Position numbers and translations under genes: made by a program. From contig PUDQ02000016.1 of NCBI GenBank assembly GCA_002964805.2, positions 496,001 through 560,000 on the forward strand: DNA of 64,000 nt, given 5' to 3'. Each line of letters begins with the position of its first letter. The first letter of the stretch is position 1. Positions 11,133-22,014 of the stretch are shown here, piece by piece. Source of the DNA: Trametes villosa. Lineage: Eukaryota; Basidiomycota; Agaricomycetes; Polyporales; Polyporaceae. Below the pieces are notes generated by a model. It searched no databases and had not been told where the DNA came from. It was given only the letters and a program-made list of their open reading frames with translations.

Positions 11133-12999
11133 TCACGCCGCGCCCCCGTCGTCCGGCGGCTCGTCCAGCATCTTCAGCGCGCGCTGCAAGTCCGCGTCCA
11201 CGGTCGTCTCCCACGCCCACTCCCAGTTCCGCTGTATGCGCTCCCGGATCTCCGCAAGCTTCTCCCCGGAGCCGTCCCGCGCGCCCGCGTGCACGGGGCC
11301 GTCGAACGTGAGCCCGGGGTAGTTGAGCGTGTAGAGGAGGCCGTTCTCGCGCGAGGCGGCCTGCACACGCTGGGAGAAGGGGCGGCGGACGGCGTCGTAG
11401 GCGCGCAGGGCGCGGGGAAGCGTCGCGCGCGTCGTGCGCGGGTCGGTGAGGAGGCGGGCGAGTACGAAGGCGTCCTAGAAAGGGGGTAGGGGGTATGAGA
11501 ATTTGGACGGAGCGGGCGCAGGTGGGGCGCACCTCTATTGCTTGGCCTGCTCCTGCCCCTTGGTAGGGCATCATGGCGTGTGCCTGTGGGCGGACGTCAG
11601 AGTGGGATATCACAAAGAAAAAAGTGTACGAACCGCGTCTCCCAGTAGGACCACCCTGCCATAGGTATGTGTCGGCAGCGGTAGTGTCGTGTTAATCGCC
11701 CATCTACTCGTCTTGTCTACGCACTTCATCACCGTCATCAGCCGTGCCCGCACCTATAAGCGGGGCAGTACAGTACCTTGAAAAGCGCCTGCACCTCCGG
11801 CTCCCACTGGCCAAAATCGGCCAGGAGCTCCTCCCGAGGCGCGTCCTGCACCCAGGCCTCATTAAACGTCGAGTACTCGCGGTCGTACCGCGCGCGCATC
11901 GCGGCGAAGTTGATCAGCGTCCCGCGCGCTATCGGGTATACGGTTAGTTGCTGCACGGCGGAGGAGGAGAAGGCGCGAGCGCGAATGAGCCGCCCGATCC
12001 GATGAAGCCCGCGGGGAACGAGACTCACTGTGTTCTTGCCGAAATACTGGCGAAAGCAAGAGGACGTGTGAGCGGCGCGCGTGAGAGGAGGGAGGGAGGG
12101 GGGGGGTACGCACGACCATGGGGTTGTCCAGCACTCGGTGGTCGGGGATGAGCGAGCGGAGCTTTTCGGAGGGTATCGTTGCGCGGTACGCAAGCGTCCC
12201 GCTCCATTTCGGGGGCCCTGCGTCCAGTGCCTTTTGTGCTGCGTCTGGCCTGCCCTGTGCCGTGGCAGCGGCAGCCAGTTCTTGCACCATCGCTCGCCGA
12301 GCAGCGGACTTCACGCCGTCCGCGGCAACGAGCAGGTCGTACGTCGCGTTCGTCCCGTCCTCGAACTGCAAAGTGACCGTGGGGTATGATGATGTGGTAG
12401 TCTGGGTGTACGAGACGAGGCGTTTCCGCGTGAACGCGCGGCAGTGGGCGCCGGAGAGGTGGTCGAGGAGGACGCGCTGGAAGTCCGGTCTGTGGAAGGC
12501 GAGCATGCCTCCTTCGTGGGAAAAGGGTAGCTGAGTAGGAGTCCTGCGGGGACGGGCGGCCTCCGGGCCTCACCTGGTGTGACGAGTGTATGGAGATTAA
12601 CACCTTCCGGCTGGTCGCCCTTCCGGAAGTGGAATGCGACCTCTGCGGCGTGGGTTTAGCTAGAATGCAGGGAGAAGAAACGCGCGAAGTATACGCACTA
12701 GGCTGGTCATCTGGGGGGACTATGGCGACCTTTCCGAGGTCGTGAGTGAGGCCGAGGGAGGAGAGAATCTTCCACGTCCGCGGCCAGACGCCAATGCCGG
12801 CGCCAACCTCTGCAAACTCGCTTGCGGCCTCGTAGATGTCAACCTGGACATTGCTGCAGCGCGAGAGGGCGACGGCGCAGGCGAGGCCCCCAACGCCCCC
12901 ACCGCTGTGCCAAGGCAGCTAAGGCGGTCAGCGCGTGCCAAGGGCGAGGAGAGAGATGACGTCGTACACGACAGCGACACGGAGTTTGGGAGTGGACAT
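11133..12999 (-). CDS. FAD-dependent monooxygenase, salicylate-hydroxylase-like
   Basis: Spliced model of about 440 residues with all three signatures of class A flavoprotein hydroxylases. These are the dinucleotide-binding GGGVGG near residue 12 (split by a 63-nt intron, 12967-12905), the DG motif VAADGVKSAAR, and the GD motif LLGDAAHAMMPYQGAGAGQAIED. Between them are TPGGMLAFHRPDFQ and WAINTTLPLPT, both typical of the salicylate/6-hydroxynicotinate monooxygenase group. These enzymes use NAD(P)H and O2 to hydroxylate, often decarboxylatively, aromatic acids. The start at 12999 gives MSTPKLRVAVVGGG, the expected beta strand before the glycine loop. An 18-nt exon (12029-12046, YFGKNT) is needed to keep the frame. 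It converges with the glutaminase gene. No signal peptide, so probably cytosolic. Substrate unknown. Confidence 0.85.
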
Positions 13000-15900
13000 G
13001 ATGGCGAACCCTCGAGACGAGGACGTAGATCAGGAACAGAGATGAAGAAGCATGGGCGGACGAGGCGGGGCTATATATTGGGGCGGCAAAGTCAGTCGGG
13101 CGGGAAAAGGCCGAGTGGTGGGGCGATGGACGTACGGATTATGGGCTGCAACGTGATTGGCACGAGCGATGCCTATCCAAGAAAGGTGCGCCCCGGGAAG
13201 GTCGCATAGCAGCAGACGCAGGCAGGACCGCGAGCGCGGGGCGGGGGCGGGGACGGAGATACGGCAGGGTCACGCAGGGCGCGGCTGGAGATGATGTGCC
13301 GCGAGCAGGACGCGTGGAGAACGAAGTCGCACGAAAACGTCGGAGGAAGGCCTGGCGTGGCCTTGGGCGGGGGGCCGCAAGAGGCAGCCTGCGAGGCACA
13401 CGGACTCTGATCTCGCTATAGCTATGTCCCCAGCCGACGCCGGCTGCACCCTCCGCCGTCCTACGCCCGATGCGAGCGCAGACGGCGGCCCCCACCGACG
13501 CCCCCGCCCGCCACAGCCCGCAGCGGGCTCGATGGTCGCCCCGCCGTCGACGTCGTCGCTTCCGCCCAGCACTCCGCTCGACGCCACACGCGACGACGCC
13601 CGCTCGACCACGACCGAGACGCCGGGGGAGTGGATCCCGTCCGGCGCTAACGCCCCCTCGCGGAGTTATATCGAGATCAGGCTCCCAGATCGACCCCCAA
13701 TGGCGCTGCTGGTTTGCCGGCTCATCGTTCTCCTCCCCGCCTTACTCGTCTCGTCCAACTTTGCTTGATGCAAACGGCTCAGCATCGAGAAACTTTTAAC
13801 TCGGATACTCACTCACCTGTGCGTGCTGCTACAACACGCGACACCGTGGGTCCATCTCGTAAGTGTGTCGTATCGATGCTCGTCACCACACCCCCTTCTT
13901 CCAACCCGCCGCCTTCCTAAAACGCCCGCGCCCGGAAGAACTACCTTTGTGCAGCAGTGCTTCTGCAGCAGTGCGATTTGATCGCAACCCGTGCCACAGA
14001 TCACTCACCCGCGGCAGATGGTTGCGCAGGGTCCGGTGCGTTCGGTATACAAACTCGACAGCCTTCCGCGAGCAGGTGCGCACCGCGTGGCGGGCACAAT
14101 CCACACCCCGCCGCTCGAAGCTTCCCTCCCCGCCGCGCGAGCCTGAGAACAAGAGTAAATCCGAGCCTCATGTCGCTGTCAGAATTCATAATGCGTTCAC
14201 AACGACTGCCTTGTATGGCGCCCCGGCGGGCGTAGGTTTATATCCACCGCTATCTCAATTGCAGCGCCGGTGCGTGTGTCTGCCAGAGTGGCGCGCCGAC
14301 CCCACGGCTCTGTGGAATCTGTCCAGTGTGACTGTCCGCTCAGGAGACCTGTCGTGTCTCTGGCGCGCCCGCGCTTGGCAGCCCGCTGCGCAACCGAGTT
14401 GCACGGAACGGCGGAAGAAGGCCTCCGTCCCCTTCGAGGGCGCTTGTCCGCGAGAGATGCGCAACCGACGCAGGCGGCGACGATCATCTCGGAAACCCGC
14501 TGCGGTGAAACCGAGCCACCACCCGCCCGTCGGTGCCAAGTCAACTACATAGTCCAGTTCACTCTCGCCAACTTGGCCGCGTCGTAACGACGGCGTCGGT
14601 CCGCCAGCTAGTAGAGTTAGCCAATCGTGTTTTGACCGTCAATGGTCCGCAGGTCCGAGCGACTGACAGCATGCCGTTGACCTCCGTCATCCCTCACCAA
14701 CGTTTGAACATGGCGCTCAGGTGCTACCTTTGTCGCCGTCTCTCTCGTACGTGCACGGCATCTTGCGCTGCGCCTCGCTCTCTGCCGTGTCTTATCAGCC
14801 AACTCACCGTTAGCCGAGAGCCACGCCCGCCCGTCCACATTCTCGCTCCAGCCTCGTGCACCTCCATACGACTCCCCGCGCCCGGATTGAGACGTCAACG
14901 TTGGTCACAGCAGCTTCGGAAAGCCCGCACGCCCTCCTAGCGCCCGCCCGAACGCCAGATCGCCGGCGGCACGCCCCTGGCGCGTGCTGCGAGAAGCCCG
15001 GGAAGCCGCAGCTGCTGCGTCCGCGAAGCGAGGCCGTCCGTGAAAATCGGCGTCGCACATGGCTTGCGGGCACGGCCGTGGCGAAGCGCGCGGGGCCGCG
15101 AGCGAGGGCACCGGCACGGGCCCCACGACGGCGGACGATGTGTCGTGCTGTGTGTGGGGCGAAGGAAGCGGAGAAAGAGGGTGCCGTCGGCGGGCCCGCC
15201 GTACAGTATGCTTGAATGGCGCGACGGAGCGGGCGTACGTTTGACTATTAGGTACGCGTTTTGGTCGGCGTGTTCGTATAGAGAAAATACAAATATACCG
15301 CATTTGTGCGCTCTTCCCGGAAAAATCGCAGGCTTCAGGCGTTGGCGGGCTCGGAGCGCACCGCACCTCGTGCTGGTTAGGCTCATCCACCGAGGCGCAT
15401 CGCACCAACAGATCTGTGCACGCTCCGAGAGCGTCGCCCAGGACCCGGGCGCGCCCGCGCCCGCTGCCGCACGCTCGCGGGATCTAATGCCTCCGCCGGA
15501 AGCGCATACGTGCCCCCATCGATCCGCTGAAATCGGTCGCCTGCCGGGCGGCGGAGCGGGCGGGGTGCCGACGCGCAGGGGTATTAAACGGCAGCAGAGG
15601 GGTCGTACCCACAGGCCTCGAGGTGGGTGCCCAGAGCGGGGGGTCCCAGAAGCGGAAGGGGTAGGGGGGCAGGTCGCGTAAAGTCAGGCGGGCGGTGAGA
15701 GCGCAGGGACTGGGAGGAGGGCAAGTGGAAGGCAAGACTCGAGCTCCGGGCGGCAGAATCGAGGGTGTCCGTCCGTTAACGTGCGGAGCGCGCCCGGTAG
15801 CTTTCAAAAAGGACATTAGGGTGCGCGTACGCCTGGAAGAGCCCATGGGTGGTCGCAACCAGGACGTAAGGTTGCCCCTGCAGCCGTCCCGCGTGCTCCT

Positions 15901-18045
15901 CTGGCGCCTTCTCTCCGCGTGCAGATGTCGTCCACGTCTTCCAGGAGACCCCCACCTAGGCGTCGAAGTACAGAACCATGTCGGACGCCCCGCACAACGC
16001 GAGGAAGACGTCAAGAGCCCGTGCATCGTGGGTCGCGGCCCACGCCCGGGAAGGGTTTGCAGGTCGATTCGAGCGGTAGTTGGCTGGAGATGGACGTGAT
16101 GGGTGCCTCCGTAGAAATCGCGGTGGAGCCGCCGGGGCATGCGCCGTGCCTTTCTCGAATTCGAAGTCAGCTGGCGCGCTGCTAGCGTGTTGCGGGGGCC
16201 CCGGTGCGCCTTTCTCTCTTGCCACGACCATGCTATCGATGCCCTGCTCGCGGTCGGGCGTATCCCACCTCAGGGATGCGGCCCCCGTCCAGTGGGCCTC
16301 CTTTTTTAGTTCTTTGAGCTTGACTTCCGGGGCTCTTCTGCGCACTGGGCTGCCTCGGACCTTGTCACCATACGAGCCGCTCTGTATTGCGGCGGATGAC
16401 CGCAACGAAGGCGCGTCTGGGCCCAGGACACGGACGCTTTCGCCAACGCCGTCAACGTCACCGCGCCGGCGGACTCGAGGGTCATCCTCCATTTGTCCTT
16501 CTCGGAAAAGTGCAGGACGCCGAGGGAAGACGCGACCGCATGGCCGGCGACGCTCGCATCGTTCCCAGAGAACGCCCCATCTTCGACGCGCCGGGGGCGT
16601 GGCCTCATGGACGTTTTTCTTTGTGAGCGGCTGACGGTGGAAGGATGACTCACCGAGTTCTGAGGGGGATATAAGGGCAGGGAAGGAGGTGAGGGCCATC
16701 GATATCACCTACCCGCCCCATCCTCACAACCGCAACCCCTGCGCAGCAGCTCTCGACGCCACTACCCCAACTCTACGTCTTCCGCTTGCGGGACTGGCCA
16801 GCCCTCAGTTCCCCTCCGTATACGACGTCTGTCACCAATCTCAGCACGTTGCGTTGAATGCCGCTCTGAAAGATCCTTACCTTGGTGAGCTTGCCACCTC
16901 TACCCTCTGGTGTTGCTGTGTCATTGATGCCGTCTATTCAAGCACATCAGCGGGTTCTCGCCCGTGAATGTGGGTCCAAGAACCCGGCAGGACGAGGCGC
17001 GCGGCCACGAACATATTCTGCGCAAGAAACCGCACCGGGGTGTGCAGTTTCTTGCGGGAATGTGCTCGCCGCTGCATACCCGCCTCTCCCGCCGCCAGCC
17101 ACATCGAACCACTCACGGGTGGCTTTGTGACTCCGAGTCGTACGTCTGCCGCCCTGCGTTATTGAGGCGCACAGGGGGTGCTTACAGACGGCATTGGACC
17201 AAGATGGCGTCTACGCTGGTCGAGGCATGCTCCGCCCCAGTACGAAACGGCGCACTCACCCGAGATACGCGCTGCATGGGTTCCGCAGCGGCTGATGATG
17301 AGCTCTCGAGATGACGGTGCGTTGCAACGGTACCGTGCACAGACTACGCTAGGACGCCGCCAGTGACAAGGAACACACCTCCGTGGGCCCGCGGACTTGT
17401 ATGTTCGCTTCACGGGCGACTCCGCCGGAGACAGGACTGTTAGCGGCGTCGCAGACTTGTCCGTGCGTTGTGCGTCACAGTTAGGTCGTCAGAAAGTTCG
17501 CGCTTCGCGCGCGTATGAACGAGGAGGTCTGGCAGGTCGGTTTCGTGCGGGGGTCGGGGAGTCGGGAGTCGGAACGGAGACCGGCGGCGGACGATGATCC
17601 TCGCGAACCCTAACCTATGCTGCCTTACCTTGGCACTTTCGCTGGGCACAATACGGGCCGGCCTTATGCCGGTGCCGGCAGCTTTGTGGCGTCGGGGTAC
17701 TTATCGTCCTGACCATATTCTACCAGCGAGTAGCTCAATCCTGAAGCATCGCAACGTTAGGAATTTATAGGGATTGAATGTGCAGTCGCTTCGAGATACA
17801 GCCGCTTGTCGGTGCGAACAGAAGGGGCAAAAGTGTTATTACAGTGGAAGATACACGGTTGGGGACTACTAATACATCATCGTGGTCCGAAAAGCATCGT
17901 GTTTACCGAAGTCCAACATTATACTCGAGACGTTATACTGTAGACAGAGTCCGTTGCAACGTCGCTCGTCGTAAGAAGGAGGAGGCGTATTTTCGAGGGT
18001 ATCCGCAGTGGCGTTAGGGGGTATGCACCGTTGCCGTTTGCTGGC
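13000..18045. other. Five-kb gene-poor region
   Basis: The first 100 bases are the promoter of the monooxygenase. Beyond that I see no frame supported by a domain, splice-site logic or a recognisable start. Open frames up to 250 codons exist on both strands (for example 13863-14552 plus, 15956-16708 minus), but they overlap each other, are Arg/Pro-rich and look like by-products of high GC. AT content rises at about 17780-17990. No repeat or transposon ends recognised. Confidence 0.4.
13071..13077 (-). promoter_or_regulatory. TATA-like box of the monooxygenase gene
   Basis: On the minus strand AATATATAG lies about 72 bases upstream of the ATG at 12999. Confidence 0.4.
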
Positions 18046-18585
18046 TTAGTACGGGCGAGTGTGTGCGGGCGGAGGGGCTCCCATAGGCTGAGGAGAAATG
18101 TGAGCTATTGCTGACAGGGACACGAGCAGCTGACTGCTTACCGGTGCAAAGCCACCAGGCTGAGGCGCACCAGGAGGCGGGCCCTGCGGAGGCTGATACT
18201 GTTGACCGCCGCCCATAATCGGGTGTGCGTCCGCGTTCCATCCGGCGTTGGGGTGTGGGCCAGACGCTAAGCCAGCCTCTTGTACGCCCGGGCCCGCTCC
18301 GCCGAATCTACCGCCTCCGCCAATTGCTGGACCGCCCGACAAGTTCCTGGCACGGCGGCGGCGGAGACAGAGAGCGCAGCAGACGCATACAAGGAGGACG
18401 AATACGACGCATCCTGCGGTATTGTTATGAGCTAATTTCTAGAGAAACTTGAGAGACAGCGTACCAATGACGATTCCGGCGATTGCGCCCCTAGCTATCC
18501 TCGCACCGCGACTCCTGGTAGATCTTTGCGCAGACGCCGATAGAGCGAAAGAGAGGGCTACGAGCGCGGTTGGGAGGACAGACAT
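18046..18585 (-). CDS. Small single-pass membrane protein with proline-rich tail
   Basis: Three exons (18585-18465, 18413-18142, 18087-18046) give 144 residues. The N-terminus MSVLPTALVALSFALSASAQ is a signal peptide, then a short basic outer segment, then a transmembrane helix across the first splice site (GIVIG joined to CVVFVLLVCVCCALC). An RRRR stop-transfer follows, then a Gly/Pro/Gln-rich cytoplasmic tail ending in QPGGFAP-P-MGAPPPAHTRPY. I do not recognise a named family; the design resembles many fungal SKG6-like single-TM proteins. Its head-to-head neighbour (19012-19711) has the same layout and a QPGGF motif in its tail, so the two are probably old paralogues sharing a 426-bp promoter region. 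Function unknown. Confidence 0.75.
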
Positions 18586-18654
18586 GGTGATGCAAGGATC
18601 GGGGAGTGCAGAGGGATCGAAGTCGCGGACTGCGCTGCTCCCAGGAACCCGCGA

Positions 18655-18661
18655 TTTTATA
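18655..18661 (-). promoter_or_regulatory. TATA-like box of the minus-strand membrane protein gene
   Basis: TATAAAA on the minus strand, 70 bases upstream of the ATG at 18585, inside the 426-bp divergent promoter region 18586-19011. No matching box was seen for the plus-strand gene. Confidence 0.45.
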
Positions 18662-19011
18662 GCTGGGGAGCTACAATTTGGAGTACACGCCAAGCCGCTT
18701 GATAGCCATGACGCTTTCTCTGTGTGCCTTGGCCATCGCAGGGGTCATCGAGTGGAGTGCGGCTGCTGTGCGGCTCACATGGCGGAGGAAAGGCTAAGTG
18801 CAGAACAAGCGCCCGGTGTAGGAGAGCACGCGATGACATCATGCTGTGGGGGCATGGCACGGCGGCGGCCGGCCGAGCCGCACTCGCCTGACACCCGCTC
18901 CAAACCCGCTCTCGGCTCGGCTCTTCGTCATCCGCTACAATGTCCAGCGTCGTGCCGCCCAGCCTGGAGTAGACTCTCCTTGCCCTCATACCACCACCAC
19001 CCTAATCGCCC

Positions 19012-19711
19012 ATGTCTCCACCAACGACAGCGAGACCGATAACGATGCCCCTCCGGATGTGCATGCTGCTATCGCTGCCTGCATACGCTGCAGCGCAGTA
19101 TGGCGGAGGATACTACGACGGAGGAGGAACACCGGGTCGAGTAGTAGCGGGAATAGTAGTCGGTGAGTATCCGTGCTACCCAGCACCAGTGAAGTCGTAT
19201 CACTGACAATGAGCCCAGCGATCTGCATCGCGATCCTGTTCCTCATAATTACCAGCCTCTTCCTGCGCCGCCGCCGACGCGGAGTACCTATCCTGCCGTG
19301 GCAAGGCAGCGCCGTACCCCTTGGCATGCATAACCAGAACCAAACCTCGTATGCGCCCCATCCCGGCATGGGCCACCAGCAGTCTTCCTGGGGACCCGGC
19401 GCGGGGGCCTACCAGCCGCCTCCCGGCCCTCCGCCGTCATCCGACCCCATGCCGCCTCCGCCCTATCCCGGGAAGCCGCCTGCGTATGACGGGGAGGAGA
19501 ACAGCGGTTACGGTTATGCGCCGTCTCAGACCCCGCAAGCCCAAGAGGCGCCCCAGCCTGGAGGGTTTGTCGCGCCGCAGAACGCACCCCACAGCCCACC
19601 CGCTGCGCATGTGAACAGCAACGTGAGTTTCATCTTGTTTAGAAGTTGTGTGCACAATCCTCACGCGCAATTTGTGCCCAGCCCCACTCTCCATGGTTCA
19701 GAAGCTCGTAG
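19012..19711 (+). CDS. Small single-pass membrane protein with proline-rich tail, divergent paralogue
   Basis: Exons 19012-19162, 19219-19622 and 19682-19711 give 194 residues. A second in-frame ATG at 19045 would give a shorter signal peptide (MPLRMCMLLSLPAYAAAQ) and may be the true start. A Gly/Tyr-rich outer segment (YGGGYYDGGG) leads to a transmembrane helix (GIVVAICIAILFLIITSLF) formed across the first splice site, an RRRRR stop-transfer, and a Pro/Tyr/Gln tail with PPPYPGKPPAYDGEE and APQPGGF. PPxY-type motifs in the tail (PPPYP, PPAYD) could bind WW domains of an Rsp5-type ubiquitin ligase. That is inference from motifs. Same architecture and intron phases as its minus-strand neighbour. 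Confidence 0.75.
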
Positions 19712-20053
19712 ACCGCCCTCCGTTGCCTCTTCGTGTAGCATATATCCCGGATTCTGTATCGTACGTGCGACCTATTCTTGCTGTGGACGTGTATAATAGT
19801 ACGATATAACGACTTAAATGACGGACTGCCTTTCTATGCCTGCTTTTTGGACTGAATCCGGGCACTTGCGCGAGTGTCTTCACGTGAAGAGAGCGATTGC
19901 AAGGACTCGGACCCGAGCAAGGGACCCGAGCACGCTCGATATCGCGGGGCGTCGCTGAGTTGGAGTTCGTGATCTCCTCTTCCGCTAACACCCATCTACC
20001 GCAGTACTACCCCGCCCACTCTCTCGTTTTCTCTCAACGAACTGCCGGACGCT
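19712..20053 (+). other. Intergenic, upstream of the coiled-coil membrane protein
   Basis: No gene seen. Pyrimidine-rich sequence near 19990-20050 fits a fungal promoter. Confidence 0.3.
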
Positions 20054-22014
20054 ATGTCCTCAGGCCCCATCGCGCCCTCGCTCCCTGGCGTCCTCATTGC
20101 GCTCAACCTCGCGCTTGCCTTGGTCTGGATACCCATCATCGACTCCTTTGAAGACCCTACGAACTTGCTGCACGTCGTCTTACTCGTGAATGGGACGGCG
20201 AGCGCATGGTGGTTCTGGGTGCGTTTTTAACAACCTCAAGAGATGCGCACACACTAATTGCGAGGTTTTGTTTTCCTTGGTGTTATGTGCTTCTCATGAT
20301 AGTCGGATGCCCGCGTTACGGACAAACCACTAGAAGCTGCTACGAGTTCCGATGACGCATTGAAGATGTCTATGTCCTGTTCTGGAGAGGAGAACATCGG
20401 AGGCTGGACCTCTACACTGCCCACTACGCCGATGCACCAGACTAGGAGCCGTAGCGGCACCACTCCGCCGGCTTCGAGCAATCCATCTACAGACCATCTT
20501 TCCACTTTCCAACAGTCCTCGACGTCCACCCTACCTCACACCCTCCCCGCCTTCCCCAGTGGAGAGGTCAAGGAGGACGCACAACTACACCACACAATTC
20601 ACATCCTAACGAAGGAGCGCGACATGTACCGCTCCCGCGCGTATCAGCTCGCCGCGCGCCTGGACGACTCCTACACCGCACACGCGCACACCGAATGCGC
20701 TCTCAAGCACGCGCAGGACGCGGCCGCCGAGGCGCAGCGCGCTCTGCACGTACTGGAGGCGGAACGGCGCGACCTCTCCGTGGCTATGGCGGCTGCGCGC
20801 GCGGAAATGGAAGCGACCGCGCCCCAACTGCAGAGCAGCGAGCTGGCAGGGCCCGCGGTCACGCACGAAAGGGACGCGTCGAACGCTTCGGAAGACATCG
20901 TGCTCTACCCCCACACGCCGATCAAACGCGCCTGCGCGGACGAGCGGCCGCTGCTCCTCCCCCCGACCGCCGAGACGACGGAGGACACGCCGACGCGCTC
21001 GCGCCTCTCTACCTGGACGTCCGGCATACGCTCGCAGTCGCGCCTGCACGAGATCGTGCTGAGCACCCGCCGGCGCGCGGAGGCCGTCGCGCAGGTGCAG
21101 CAGAAGGGTGCGGGCGCGGCGTGCGAGACCCCTGTCCGTCCGGTCATCTCGGTCGTCCACGTGCAAGACGAGAACAAGAACGAGCGAGCGGGGGCGAAGG
21201 AGGAGAAGGAGAAGGATGTGGAGGTCCCACTCACCAAGGAGCAGAAGGAGGCGGAGCGGATCATCGAGGACCTGCAGATGAGCCGGGGGCGCACGAGCCC
21301 GGTGCTTGGACAGGAGCACACTGACGACCAACAGCGTGCGTCGGTCCAGGTGAAACGCCAGTCTTTCGATGGAAGCAAGCAGGCCAGGCGGAGGTCGTCT
21401 ACGGACACGCTGGCCGTGCCGATCCAGGTGCTGAGGCAGCCCCGCGGTCCGCCTCCGTCCCCCCTCGCTTCTCTGCTTGACAAGGCGGCTTCTAAGACGA
21501 GCGAGCACACCTGGCGCGGTCGCGGCAGAATCGACTCCGACGCTGCTCCCACTGCCAGTACCGCTTCGACGCTGTACCCGACGTCTCGCATGCCGCGCGC
21601 CCGCCAGGCCACGGCGCCCCCTGCCTCCACAGCGGCATCCCATTCGACCACGAGTAACGCGGCCATCGCGCCTATGATGATTTACCAGTCCAACGTGTTT
21701 GCCGTGGCCCCCAAGGCGACGGTCACCCCGGCGGTGGGGACCATCGGGGGAGAGCGCAAGCGTCATGCGACGTTCAGCGGAGCCTCTACCGCTGTCGGCG
21801 GCGGTTCTGCACCTGGGAGCGGGCGGTGGCAGATGAGGTGTGTGGGTTTGCTTACCTAGGGCACGCGGTAGCGGCATCGTTAGCTGATTCAACGTCGTTG
21901 TGCAGTGCGTTCGCGAGGGGGGCGATTGGTGTCGAGCGGTTGAGGGCGGCTGCGTCTCAGCAGGTCGCGTTCGCGCCGGGCACAAGCTCGCAGGTAGCAG
22001 GCACCGTGTTCTAG
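20054..22014 (+). CDS. Uncharacterised protein: two N-terminal hydrophobic segments, coiled coil, long disordered tail
   Basis: Exons 20054-20218, 20303-21837 and 21906-22014 join in frame to 602 residues. The start gives two hydrophobic segments (about residues 11-29 and 37-54, the second ending in ASAWWFW) separated by a short polar loop, so the protein may sit in a membrane as a hairpin. Residues of about 130-210 are Ala/Glu/Arg-rich with heptad character (LTKERDMYRSRAYQLAARL and on), predicted coiled coil. A charged segment rich in K and E (around 21170-21270) and a Ser/Thr/Pro/Ala tail follow. No domain recognised. A 559-codon frame on the opposite strand is a composition shadow. Confident that it is a gene, not of its function. 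Confidence 0.7.

Noticed and set aside
13863..14552. 229-codon plus-strand open frame
   Set aside because: Arg/Pro/Ser-rich without domain, overlapping open frames on both strands; no promoter or splice logic.
15481..16708. Two overlapping minus-strand frames of 218 and 250 codons
   Set aside because: Considered as a decayed gene because of fragments such as FLALCGASDMVLYFDA, but no frame continues sensibly and no family could be named.
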